NCBI GenBank assembly: GCA_019633425.1
Contig: WSUB01000020.1
Coordinates: forward strand, 248,001-312,000
Origin: Tulasnella sp. 424
Lineage: Eukaryota > Basidiomycota > Agaricomycetes > Cantharellales > Tulasnellaceae
DNA: 64,000 bases
Direction of reading: 5' to 3'
Position 1 is the stretch's first letter, and every line of letters begins with the position of its first letter. The notes under the pieces are model-generated. The model worked only from the letters and a program-made list of their open reading frames with translations. It searched no databases and was not told where the DNA came from. Position numbers and translations under genes: made by a program. Below are positions 32,730-43,581 of this stretch, in pieces.

Positions 32730-34235
32730 ATGGAAACCCCAAAAACCCCCCTCACCCAAGGCGCCGCTGAATTTGTCCCACACATTCACCGACTTCCCAT
32801 TGAATTGTTCCAGCATCTGCTCAGTCTCGCCGTCGCCGAGATCCGCCACGGAGATCAACCATGGCATGGCTACTACAGTCGCATTCTCGAACTCCGGCTT
32901 GTATGCACTCGTTGGTTGGCCGTCATCGACTCTCACCCGTCATTTTGGACTTTGCTCACGAACCGCCTCAGCCCTTCACTGGTTTCAATTGTTCTTGAAA
33001 AGAGCGGCAAACTTCCACTTGACGTCGACCTCTGTGCGGGGATCTTATGGCCTGAACCGCCTCTCCATTACATGAGCATAGTAACAAGCTTGGCCAAGAG
33101 GTGGCGATCCCTGAACGTCCTATGGTATCATCCCGAGCTAAAGGAGGCTTTGCGAAACCTCCTGCTCACTCCTGCCCCTCAGTTGAAGGCGTTTTCCTGT
33201 GACTTCTACGACGATATACTTGAGAAGACCAGCCTATTCGACGACATGGCCCCCAACCTCGACTCCATCTCTCTCCGATACGTCGTTCCCAACTGGAATT
33301 CGCTCCTTATGAAGGGTCTGCGGAAACTAGCGGTCAGCGAGGTTTTCGTAGACGTACGCGACTTTGAGGGCCTCGTTCAGGTTCTTGTCGCATCACCAAA
33401 TATGGAGGAACTTGAAGTGAGTGGGTGGAAGCAGACCGGAAGAACTCTTCCAGGAGAACCGTCCTTCAAGCTCGAGCCCGTTGTCTTGGACTCTCTACGC
33501 CTGTTTACGCTGCGCATGTTCCCCTCACCCTGGGGTCACAAGCTCCTGGAAGCAATCCGCATTCCTCAACGGTGCGCTGTGGACATTGCATTACAGCTCG
33601 ACCCTTCGTCTCAACCCCCGCTCTCTGAATGTATGAAGCAGCTGCAGGCGCGGCTAACTGGATCCTCATTGCTTAAGGTGGCACTTGAAGCTTATGAAGA
33701 TGATTCAGGAGCTGGGTACGAATGTCGTGGCACTGATGGAGTGGGTGATACATCAATCTCGCTCCGATATACAGAGACGCACCTCCAGCCTTCCGAGGCT
33801 TTCCAGCTCTGGCTGAGCTCGCTGGCTGAAATCACGGAATCCGTCCAAACCTCGGGTATACCCGTTCACATTTCGATCTTTTCCAGCATCCCTCTTCATC
33901 CCGACTCCTCTGACACCTTGACCTCCACCCTGAGGTCAGTGGACGAGCTTCTGCCTTCAGTATACAAGGTTAGCTTCAGTGGATGGTTCATTCAGCAACT
34001 CCTCGGCTATGCAGCATCTCCGTCGTTTCCAAATCTTTTTGATTTGGAGGTGAGGGGGGTCGAAGCTATACCATGGAAGGAGATATTGGAATGTGTGGAG
34101 GCGCGTTCGGAGTTGGCAAGCGTTCAAGGCCAGAAGTTTAAGCCATTGCGGTCGATTTCGCTCCCGAAGGGCCCCATTGACGAGGAGATTTACGAGAGAC
34201 TTTCCACCCTTGTCGAAAATATATACCGGAATTAA
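32730..34235 (+). CDS. F-box-like protein, tandem copy 5
   Basis: The single exon encodes 501 residues starting METPKTPLTQ, the same N-terminus as copy 4. The F-box-like core LPIELFQHLLSLAVAEI is intact, with the YYSR insertion of copy 3. A mosaic pattern is visible: the first and last thirds follow copy 4, but the block EVSGWKQTG matches copy 3, as expected for gene conversion. It is the last direct-repeat copy; its downstream spacer ends abruptly at 34895. No frame damage is seen. Confidence 0.82.
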   Translation: METPKTPLTQGAAEFVPHIHRLPIELFQHLLSLAVAEIRHGDQPWHGYYSRILELRLVCTRWLAVIDSHPSFWTLLTNRLSPSLVSIVLEKSGKLPLDVDLCAGILWPEPPLHYMSIVTSLAKRWRSLNVLWYHPELKEALRNLLLTPAPQLKAFSCDFYDDILEKTSLFDDMAPNLDSISLRYVVPNWNSLLMKGLRKLAVSEVFVDVRDFEGLVQVLVASPNMEELEVSGWKQTGRTLPGEPSFKLEPVVLDSLRLFTLRMFPSPWGHKLLEAIRIPQRCAVDIALQLDPSSQPPLSECMKQLQARLTGSSLLKVALEAYEDDSGAGYECRGTDGVGDTSISLRYTETHLQPSEAFQLWLSSLAEITESVQTSGIPVHISIFSSIPLHPDSSDTLTSTLRSVDELLPSVYKVSFSGWFIQQLLGYAASPSFPNLFDLEVRGVEAIPWKEILECVEARSELASVQGQKFKPLRSISLPKGPIDEEIYERLSTLVENIYRN

Positions 34236-34895
34236 CCTAGGCAAAAGGTTAGTGACATTCGCAGTAGACCGGTATCCGGAATGGTCCTGATAGTCTTTCG
34301 TTGCTTTGTAAATCCCAGTAGTTATTTGAGTTTTGGTAGAATTTCTGTTTGTATCGCGGAACGACGTACCACAGTTCCTTTGCTTACCCTCGTGGTCGAG
34401 AGGGCCTGAGACCATGGATTTCCACGACATATGCAGATGAGAATCTTAGCTATCGTGATTGAAGGTCTGACTACGAGTATTTCCTATCTCTATCACGGAA
34501 GTCAGAGCTCGTTTATCTATTCACTAAAACCGCAGATCGAGTATAAGAGAATCTTGCATAATACATCCTTGCCTAGCAGCTTTCGCGTAGTCTCGCCCTC
34601 AGGAGAGTTAGGGGCGTCTCCTGCGAATCAAATACGTCAAGGCGCGACCTGCCGTCTGCCAATGACATGGTACAGAAGGTTCCATGACTCTGTGAAGTGT
34701 CCACCCCAGCGGATATTAAGGATAATCCGGAAATAGTTGTCTGGACCTTCTAAAAAGCATTCGATCCGAGTTCACTTCCGCGCGGAACTCCGTTGGATTG
34801 TCCCAACAAAACGAGAAACCTTCCAGGATCGATTCCAGCCGCATTCCACTCTAACCCTTGCAGATTAAACGTCTAATACACCGCACTGAGGGACA
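34236..34895. repeat. Last array spacer, ending at a sharp break
   Basis: The repeat unit continues to about 34895, through the GTCTAATACACCGCACTGAG block that in other units leads into the secreted-gene fragment. Here similarity stops within that block and unrelated sequence begins, so this is the right-hand breakpoint of the direct array. Confidence 0.7.
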
Positions 34896-35937
34896 TCGAT
34901 CTTCTATGATGTCACCCATTTCTCATCGGGCACAGACGCCGCGGAAAAGTCTAGCCGGCCTCGGAGGGACATCACCTGGTGGACTGGAAACGTTTACCAG
35001 AACAACCCAGAAGACCTTTGGGGGGCGACATGAGGTCAGTTACGACGTTGCTCACCGACCCCTTGGTCCCCGTCCACTCAGCTGACGACGGTCTTGATGT
35101 CAGGACGGGGTGCACGTGAGGCGGGCGGCAAGGTCACGCTTTCATGTCACCAGCCCTTCATGTCCGTGTGTGTGCCCTGATCTGGCACAAAGGTTCAGAC
35201 GATCACATATGACGCCAAACGCTCTGGCATTGAACGAACGACAGGAAAACTTAGTCAGGCTCGGGGAGAGAGACGCATGGACGAGTTTGCCTTTTGGGAG
35301 ATCCCTGACACGCCCAAGAAAAACTGTGTGGAAAGAGAAGGGGTGGCAATGAGCGTTTACGAGAACGAAGGGCGTCCCAGAGGAGCGGTGCACGTAAGCT
35401 CTCATGAGGTAAACCATGTGTGTCCCCCAACGCCATGGCTGTACCACTAAGTAAGTGTGTGGGCAAGAAATAGACAACGGGCGCGTGTGCCAGTGAAGCT
35501 CTTGGTGGACGTCGGTCAAGAGTGTTTTTTTTTTTGGATTTTTCTCTACAAACACTAAAGACGTTGGGGACACACTTGTAACCTTCGATGAGTCGAACGA
35601 GGCTGTGTTAACGTACGATCATGGGCGCCTTGGGGGGAGAGTGTGACGCCCGATCAAGCAGCGCAGAGGGAGAGGGAAAAAGCCCCTGACCTGAGATTTC
35701 GCTTAGGACTGAGCATCAACCACCAACACTCACACCTTACCTTATTCCACCCACCACCGCCCACCAGATACCCAGGACGTCGTGGACCACGTGCATCGCA
35801 TTCCCCCATCATTTTTTTAACGACCTCTGCGACGCCCTCCTTCAAAGTCATCGTCATCTAGAGCCACCATCCTTCGCACACTTTGAGCGTGTGCCCGCCC
35901 CCCGATAAGTATAGTAGTACCACACAACCCTCACAAC
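34896..35937. other. Unique sequence upstream of the Zn2Cys6 gene
   Basis: About 1 kb of non-repeated DNA between the array breakpoint and the transcription factor start codon. It presumably contains that gene's promoter. A run of T lies near 35525-35535. No coding frame is convincing. Confidence 0.45.
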
Positions 35938-38900
35938 ATGAACGTCCCACCGGCAACAGCATCCACGTCGTCTCAAGCCCCAGCGAAGAAGCAGCGGCGA
36001 GACGAGGACAAACCTCCGTCAGGGGATAAAGGAGCCGCCAACCTCATCTCCTTGACGCGTAGGAGAGTCTGGAGGGCTTGCGAGAGCTGCAGGCAAGTCA
36101 CGGCTACCTATCTCTGTCAGCAAGGCGGCATTCCTCACTAAGCCGATCTTTAGGCGCAAGAAGATCAAATGCGACGGCACAGAGCCAGTCTGCGGCCAAT
36201 GCACGCAAACCAATTCCAACTGCACTTGGATCCAAACTAAAGATAGGGCCGCGCTCAGCAGACAGTACGCTCCTAGCAGCACCCGCGCCCGACGCACCTC
36301 TCCTGACGATATCCTCCTTTTCCCTCATTACGTCTTTGGCCAGATATGTCCAAGAACTCGAGAACCGCGTTATCCGCCTCGAAACCGTCCTCACTCAAGT
36401 CGCGCCTTCAGTCAATTTAGACAACCTCCCGACGGGTCCCATTACTCTACCTCCGCAGCAGCCGCAACAGCAGCAACACGTACCTCCACCCCAGGCGTTC
36501 CAGAGTGCGGGCATTCCGGGACAGTATCCCGGCACAGCCAACTACGTTAATGGAACAAACGGCATTCCCGGCGGTCCTAGTATACCGCCGAGGGCAAACC
36601 TTCCCTCGAACGACCCATCTCCTCGTTCGAGAATAGATCGAAGAGATGATGTTTCGGACGAATTCGTCGCTGAGCAAATGGGGACACTTGCACTGGACGA
36701 CCATGGGCATCTCAGGTGAGGCTCTCATGCCTTCTTCAGATAAGCTTTAAACACTTTAACCCATTTCCTTTTCTGGGACAATTCTAGATGGATCGGAGGA
36801 TCGTCCACCATGTCTCTCATCGAAGCCTTCCGCAACTTTAGCGCATCCGAGGACCGTGACGCCCCTTCGCCACCAAGCACAAACGGAGCGACACCCACAC
36901 CGAACCCACCTTCTGCCAACCTGCTGTACTTCCCTTCTAGTCTCCGCTTCGGCAAAGTCCGGGCTCTTCCCGGCCCCGAAGAGGTCGAATACCCCCCGTA
37001 CGACCTCGCGGACAAGCTCGTCGACGCGTACTTTGACAGATTCCATCACACGATGCCCGTCCTCGACTCGATAAGCTTCAGGAAGAAGTACCAGAGGCTT
37101 ATGGACGCGCGGAGGCAGGCAGAGTCAAAGGGGGAGACGCCCGTATTCGGCTCGAGCAAGAGCGATGCCGGTTTTGTCAGCGTGGTTTTCGCCGTTTATG
37201 CCGTCGCGGCGAGGTTCGTGGACGATGAGAGACTCAAAACTGAGGAGGATAGCGAGGTTGAGGATAATGGTGGGATGGCCATGGTGTACTATGAACGGTA
37301 TGTTGTGGCGTTTTCTTTTCAAACGTAAGCGTGATGATGGCACTAAACCGGATCGGGCCGGCAGGGCTATGATCTTGTACTACATCGGCGCGACGGCGAC
37401 GCAACTAGCCCACGTTCAATCATTCGTTCTTCTCTCTTCCTTCCTCGCCTCGTTGAATTGCCTTCCACAAGCCTGGCTTCTATGCGGACAAGCTGTTAGG
37501 ATCGCCCAGGACCTCGGCTTGCACCGTTCCCCACGGCATCTTCTCATGTCCCCGCTCAACAAGGAAACTAGACGCAAGGTCTGGTGGTGCGTTTACGGTT
37601 TAGACAGGTGAGGGTTGCTAAAATTTAGCAAAACGAAATAACGTGAACGCTGATGTGGACTTCAAGGATGCTCGCTGGCGCTTTGGGTCGACCATTGGGG
37701 ACCGAAGATTCGGACTGCGACGTTGAACTCCCGTTACCCATCGACGACGTCGACCTGCCAACACATTTCAAGACCGTGTTTGAGATGGGAGGCTCGCCGT
37801 CTCTTCGGGACTTGCCCGAAGCGAGCATCGAGCTGTCGAACAAGTCCCTCATGGCAGGATTCAACGCCCTGACAGAGTTGTACGTCATTGTCGGCAAGGT
37901 CCTTCGAACGGTTTATGCCGTTGACGCGGTTGAAACTTGTAAAGAGGTTAGCATTTTTGTGACGATCCTACCGCCGAAGATGACTTGGTACCCTAACAAA
38001 ACTACCCCACAGTCTGTAGAAAAGACGCAGGCTCAGGTAGCGGCTCTGGATAAAGAGCTGACTGATTGGTGCGAACGACTCCCGGCGACGTTCAAGAGCG
38101 ACCCCAAGTCGCCGCAGCAAATCTCTCTTGGAGCGGTGAGTCGGTATTCGACATACCGCTTCCCCGCGCCTAGAGCTTAATTTTACGCTCCACTTGTTTT
38201 TTTTTTTTTTAAGATTCTCTGCTCCAGCTACTACTCCGCCCTCATCACGCTCCACCGCAACTTCCTCCCAACGAAGCGCAAAGGCTCACCAAACCCGAAC
38301 TGGGCATCGGTGCCGAAAGCCGTGTTCGCCTCCCGATCCTGCATCCTGCTCTCCCTCACGACCAAAGAAGCCATTCCTCGCTCGCATCACCTCGCGTTCT
38401 TCACGCAGGCTCTCTTCAGCGCTGCGGTTATCATCCTTCTCTGCGCGAGGTTCGCCACTGTCGAGTCGGCGGCTCGGACCGCTTCGGAGGAGGTGAACAC
38501 GGCGTTGGTGTGTCTTGATGGCTTGCAGGGTGCTTGGCCTGGTGCAAAGATGTGTAGAGAGCTGTTGCAGGAGCTTGTGGAAGCTACTCGTCAGGCTATG
38601 AGGGTCCAAGTTCCTGGAGTCGGCAGACCTGGAAACGTCAATGGGCTTGTGGACCCCACCCCGCCTGGAGTGGATAAAGTCCAGACGGTGTACAATAGCT
38701 TCAAGCGGGCCGTCAATGAGGGCGAACAGGCTGTTGAGGCTCCTCCAGAGGAACCTGAAGCGGGTCCGGATGAAAAGCAGCCGAGAAAGATTAAAGCGAA
38801 GCCCAGGAGTAAGAGTAAACCACGGAGAATGTCGGAAAGCCCCTCGCCGCCGAGTACGAATGAATCTGCGAATGCGAGTGTTGGAGAGATGGATATGGAT

Positions 38901-39582
38901 TACTTGGTGCATGGTGAGGTTTTTTTTTTTGTTTTCTATTGTTTCGGCTGGTGGCTGAACGATGAGAGCTATTCCAGATCCTCATGAACCTCAGTCACCA
39001 TTCAACCGGGCAGGACGGTCCTTGAGCAATTATACCCTTTCTCAGCAGCAGAGCCCACAGTCTCTCATGAAGCTCACGGAATCATCGCCTGTCAGCACGT
39101 ACAACCACGGAACGCCCTCGGTATTCAGCAGCTCGGGGGGTGTGCCGCACGACTGGCTTCCATCCCCAACTATGGACTCCTTTGGGAACATGACGCAATT
39201 CAACAACGACATCTTCGCTAACGTCCCACCTTCGTTACCGTCCCTATCTCAACCACAATCCCCGATAGCGCCCCATCGCTTCACCGGCAAAGGTGGCATC
39301 GGGAACCTCTCGCCACCGCCGTCGTCCGCCGCTGTCCCGACGTTTGACTTCAGCTCGACCAACTTGCCGTTTGGAGGGTTCGACTTCCTTCAGGGCTTCT
39401 CGACTACTGGTGCAGAATCCGCGAACGGGACGACCGTTGACGGGTTCGACGCGGGCAATGCAGCGGCTTGGACCGATTTCGTACAGACGGGCGTTTTCAA
39501 CAACGTTCCCGACCAGCCGTTCAATCTGACTGAACATGACCATGAGGCGATTATTGGAATGTCTAATGACGGAGATGATTGA
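35938..39582 (+). CDS. Zn2Cys6 fungal-specific transcription factor
   Basis: This is a nuclear regulator with 1032 residues from nine exons: 35938-36092, 36154-36264, 36344-36715, 36788-37297, 37365-37607, 37667-37946, 38013-38135, 38214-38913 and 38978-39582. The zinc cluster is ACESCRRKKIKCDG then PVCGQCTQ and NCTW, six cysteines in the canonical spacing. A linker and coil follow (YVQELENRVIRLETVL). The middle homology region (PF04082 type) shows DAYFDRFHHTMPVLD, LCGQAVRIAQDLGLHR, KVWWCVYGLDR and ALGRPLGTEDSDCDVELP. The C-terminus is Ser/Pro/Gln-rich with a basic patch (KIKAKPRSKSKPR) and is probably the activation region. The first intron starts with GC and splits the zinc cluster. Its targets are unknown; broadly it belongs with xlnR/facB-like regulators. 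It sits between the direct and inverted F-box arrays. Confidence 0.92.
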
Positions 39583-39947
39583 AAAGATCATGGAGAAAGG
39601 AAGGATTGCTACCACTTTTCGGCCCGCGAGTTTTTAGTAGGACGGGCTTGATCATTATTACCTTGGTTTCTTAATTTGTTTTCTTGTTTTCAGATCTTTT
39701 TCGTCTTTTTGAATATATGTGGTAGTCTAAGAAATACACGCGATGCTATATCTCCTCGACCAACGACTGCAATGCACCCCTCTCGACCGAAAGGATAAGC
39801 AAAGGGAATGTGGTATCATCGCTCCAAGATACAAACAAAATTTCTAGCAAAACTCGAATCATAACTGGGATTTACAAAGCAGCGAAAATCTGTCAGTACC
39901 ACTTCCGGATACCGGTCTGCTGCGAATGTCACTAACCTTTGCCTAGG
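39583..39947. other. 3' flanks between the Zn2Cys6 gene and inverted F-box copy 6
   Basis: The left half is the 3' region of the transcription factor gene. From about 39830 the sequence is the inverted 3' flank of an F-box unit (TTTCTAGCAAAACTC and CTGCGAATGTCACTAACC blocks), so the inverted array starts there. Confidence 0.6.
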
Positions 39948-41462
39948 TCAGTTCAAGTATATATTTTCGACGAGGGTCGAAAGTCTATCGTAAATCTCCT
40001 GGTTGACGGGGCCCCGCGGAAGCGAAATCGACCGCAATGGCTTAAATTTCCAGCTTTGAGCGGCTGCCAACTCCGAACGCGCCGAGACGCATTCCACTAT
40101 CTCCTTCCATGGTACCGCCCGGATCCCCCCACCTAGTACCTCCAAATCGGAAAGATTTGGAAACGACGGAGATGATGCGTAGCTGAGGACTTGACCAGAG
40201 GCCGTTCCAGAGAAGTTAGCCTTGTATACTGAAGGCAGAAGCTCGTCCACTGATTTCAGGGTGGAGTTGAGGAGGTTGTCATGGGGGCCGCGATGACGAA
40301 GGAAGTCGGGAGAGATCGAAATGTAAACCGGTACACCCGAAGTTTGGACGGATTCCGTGATTTCAGTCAGCGAGCTCAGTCAGAGCTGGAAAGCCTCGGA
40401 ATACTTGAGGGTCACACTCGCTGCATCGTATCGGAACGTGATTGATGTATCACCCACTCCATCCGTGCCATCGCATTTGTACTCAACCTTGGAAACATTT
40501 TCATCAGCTTTAAGCACCACCTTCAGCAATGAGGCTCCAGTTAGTCGAGCCTGCAGATGCTCCATAGGTGTACCGAGCGGGGCTTGAGGCGAAGGGAGGT
40601 CTATTAAAATCTCCACAGCGCACAGTTGAGGAATGCGGATTGCTCCCAGGAGCTTGTAAGCCCAGGGTAAGGGAAACTCGCACAGCGAAAGCAGACGTAG
40701 AGAGTCCAAGACGATGGGCTCGAGCTTGAAGGAAGGTTCTCCTGGAACAGTTCCTCCCCTCACCCTCCACCCACAGACTTCAATTTCCTCCATATTTGGT
40801 GATGCAACAAGAACCTGGACGAGGCCCTCGAAGTCGCGTACGTTTGCTTTAAGTGTGCTGACCGCTAGTTTCCGTAGACCCTTCATAAGGAACCAAGTCC
40901 AGTTGGGGGGGACGAATCGGGTCGAGATGGAGTCGAGGTTGGGGGCCATGTTGTCGAATAGACTGATCGTCCCGAGTATACCGCTGAACCACGCAAAGGA
41001 AACCGCCTTCAACTGAGGAGCAGGAGTGAGCAGGAGGTTTTGCAAAGCCTCGTCTTGCTCCGTATAAATCCATACGATGTTCAGGGATCGCCACCTCTCG
41101 GCCAAGCTGGTCACTATGTTTATGTAATGGAGAGGCGGATCGGCCTCCAAGGTCTCCATACAGAGGTCGACGTCAAGTGGAAGTGTGCCGCTCTTTTCGA
41201 GAACAATTGAAACGAGTGAAGGGCTGAGGCGGTTCGTGAGCAAAGTCCAAAATGACGGGTGAGAGTCGATGGCGGCCAACCAACGAGTGCATACAAGCCG
41301 GAGTTCGACAATGCGACTGTAAGCACTCCATGGTTTGTTTCCGTAGCGGATCTCGGCGACGGCGAGACTGAGGAGATTCTGGAGCAATTCAACGGGAAGT
41401 TGGTGAATGTGTGGAACAAATTCAGCGGCGCCTTGGGTGAGAGAGGTTATTGGGATTTCCAT
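39948..41462 (-). pseudogene. F-box-like copy 6 (inverted), one nonsense codon
   Basis: Read on the minus strand from METSITP-type start MEIPITSLTQ, this copy aligns with the other F-box genes over its whole length of 505 codons. A TGA at 40382-40380 replaces the TGG that encodes Trp in the conserved FQLWLSSLAEITESV block. The frame then stays open and conserved to the end (ENIYLN). It is either a young pseudogene or encodes a protein of 360 residues that keeps the F-box but loses the C-terminal part. No other disruption is seen. It is paired with copy 7 in a short-form tandem unit of about 2.14 kb. Confidence 0.8.
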
Positions 41463-42078
41463 CGGATCTACTGCGTCCCTAAGGGTTCCGTTGTACACGG
41501 TTGGAGGAGGCTGGATCTCCGGATCGGTATTATCAAACCGAGAATAATTCGATCTGTCCTCCCAAGGCTTGGATTGTGCTTGGGCCTAACGAAGGCAGCT
41601 TCCTTTGTGAAAATAACGTCCAAATATTCAGCACACGTTCAGAAGCGCGGAATGTCGATACTCACGACCTCAAGTGTTGGCTCGGTTCTCAATGAGAGGG
41701 CACAGTATCGGGAATGCCGACTGCGCAGAAGAAATGGGCTCAATAATTTCTTTGGAGTAGTAGATTTTTTGTGGATATGACTTGATGGAGTCCCAGTAAT
41801 ATGGAGTGACAATGCAAATGATTCGTAGGTAGATAGGTAGGTAGGTTTCGTGAAAGAGGTCACGGTGGTAAGAACAATTGGCATAGGGGTTGAGTAGATT
41901 CCCACGTCGATAACACATGTCTGAATTTGGAACCTACGGGGTAAGCATCGATATCCACGATGCAAACAAATTTTCTAGCAAAACTCAATTCCTAACTGGG
42001 TTTTTACAAAGCAGCGAAAATCTATCAGTACCACTCCGCATACCAGTCTGCTGCGAATGTCACTAACCTTTGCTTATG
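41463..42078. repeat. Short spacer between inverted copies 6 and 7
   Basis: This spacer joins the promoter flank of copy 6 to the 3' flank of copy 7 near 41935, beside a GGTTCCAAATTCAGACA block (minus strand). It matches the short junction between copies 2 and 3 and contains no secreted-gene fragment. Confidence 0.65.
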
Positions 42079-43581
42079 TTAATTCCGGTATATATTTTTG
42101 ACGAGGGTTGAAAGCCTCTCGTAAGTCTCCTCGTCGATGGGGCCCTGCGGAAGCGAAATCGACCGCAATGGCTTAAACTTCCAGCCTTGAACGGTTGCCA
42201 ACTCCGAACGCGCCGAGACACATTCCAATATCTCCTTCCATGGTGCCACCTGGATCCCCCCTACCTCCAATTCGGAAAGATTTGGGAACGACGGAGATGA
42301 TGCGTAGCTGAGGACTTGCCCAGAGGCCGATCCAGAGAAGGTAGCCTTGTACACTGAAGGCAGAAGCTCGTCCACTGATTTCAGGGTGGAGGTCAAGAGG
42401 TTGTCAGGGGAGCCGGGATGAGGAAGGAAGTCGGAAGAGATCGAAATATGAACGGGTATACGGACGGATTCCGTGATTTCAGCCAGCGAGCTCAGCCAGA
42501 GCTGGAAAGCCCCGGAAACCTCGAGGTCCGCACTCTCTGCATAGTATTGGAACGAGATTGATGTATCACCCACTCCATCCGTGCCACCGCATTTGTAATC
42601 AGCTCTTGAAGCGCTTCCATCAGCTTCAAGTGCCACCTTCAGCGACGAGGATCCAGTTAGTCGCGCCTGCAGACCCTTTATATGTCTAGAGAGTGAGGCT
42701 TGAGGCGAAGGGAGGTCTAGGAAAATCTCCACAGCGCACCGTTGAGGAATGCGGATTGCTTCCAGGAGCTTGGAAGCCCAGGGTGAGGGCAACATGCACA
42801 GCGAAAGCAGACGTAGAGAGTCCAAGACGATGGGCTCAAGCTTGAAGGAAGGTTCTCCTGGAACAGTTCCTCCCCTCACCCTCCACCCACGGACTTGAAG
42901 TTCTTCCATATTTGGTGATGCAACAAGAACCTGGACGAGGGCCTCGAAGTCGCGTACATCCGCTTTAACTATGCCGACCGCTAGTTTCCGGAGACCCTTC
43001 ATAAGGAACCAAGTCCAGTTGGGAAGGAAGAATCGGGTAGAAACGGAGTCGAGATCGGGGGCTATGTTGTCGAATAGATTGATCGTCCTGAGTATATCGC
43101 TGAAGCACTCAAAGGAAACCGCCTTCAACTGAGGAGCAGGAGTGAGCAGGAGGTTTTGCAAAGCCTCGTCTTGCTCCGTATGAATCCATACGATGTTCAG
43201 GGATCGCCACCTCTCGGCCAAGCTGGTCACTATGTCCATGTAATGGAGAGGCGGATCGGTTTTGAAGGTCGCCAGGCAGACAAGGTCGACGTCAAGTGGA
43301 AGTGTGCCGCTCCTTTCGAGAACAGTTGAAACAAGTAAAGGTTTGAGGCGGTTCGTGAGCAAAGTCCAAAATGACGGGTGAGAGTCGATAGCGGCCAACC
43401 ATCGAGTGGATACAAGCCGGAGTTCGACGATGCGACTGTAGACACGCCATGGTTGATTTCCGTGGCGGATCTCGGCGACGGCGAGAATGAGGAGATGCTG
43501 GAGCAATTCAATGGGAAGTTGGTGAATGTGTGGAACAAATTCAGCGGTGTCTTGGGTGAGGGGGGTTATTGAGGTTTCCAT
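42079..43581 (-). CDS. F-box-like protein, inverted copy 7
   Basis: This intact single-exon copy encodes 500 residues from METSITPLTQ. The F-box-like core is LPIELLQHLLILAVAEI, then LRLVSTRWLAAIDSHPS and FWTLL. Copies 6, 7 and 1 share features absent from copies 2-5 (VSTRW or WTWFLMKG, QLKAVSF, LLSLC). The C-terminus ends ERLSTLVKNIYRN. The frame continues upstream to 43641 without an ATG. It is on the strand opposite to copies 1-5. Confidence 0.82.
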   Translation of the reverse strand: METSITPLTQDTAEFVPHIHQLPIELLQHLLILAVAEIRHGNQPWRVYSRIVELRLVSTRWLAAIDSHPSFWTLLTNRLKPLLVSTVLERSGTLPLDVDLVCLATFKTDPPLHYMDIVTSLAERWRSLNIVWIHTEQDEALQNLLLTPAPQLKAVSFECFSDILRTINLFDNIAPDLDSVSTRFFLPNWTWFLMKGLRKLAVGIVKADVRDFEALVQVLVASPNMEELQVRGWRVRGGTVPGEPSFKLEPIVLDSLRLLSLCMLPSPWASKLLEAIRIPQRCAVEIFLDLPSPQASLSRHIKGLQARLTGSSSLKVALEADGSASRADYKCGGTDGVGDTSISFQYYAESADLEVSGAFQLWLSSLAEITESVRIPVHISISSDFLPHPGSPDNLLTSTLKSVDELLPSVYKATFSGSASGQVLSYASSPSFPNLSELEVGGIQVAPWKEILECVSARSELATVQGWKFKPLRSISLPQGPIDEETYERLSTLVKNIYRN

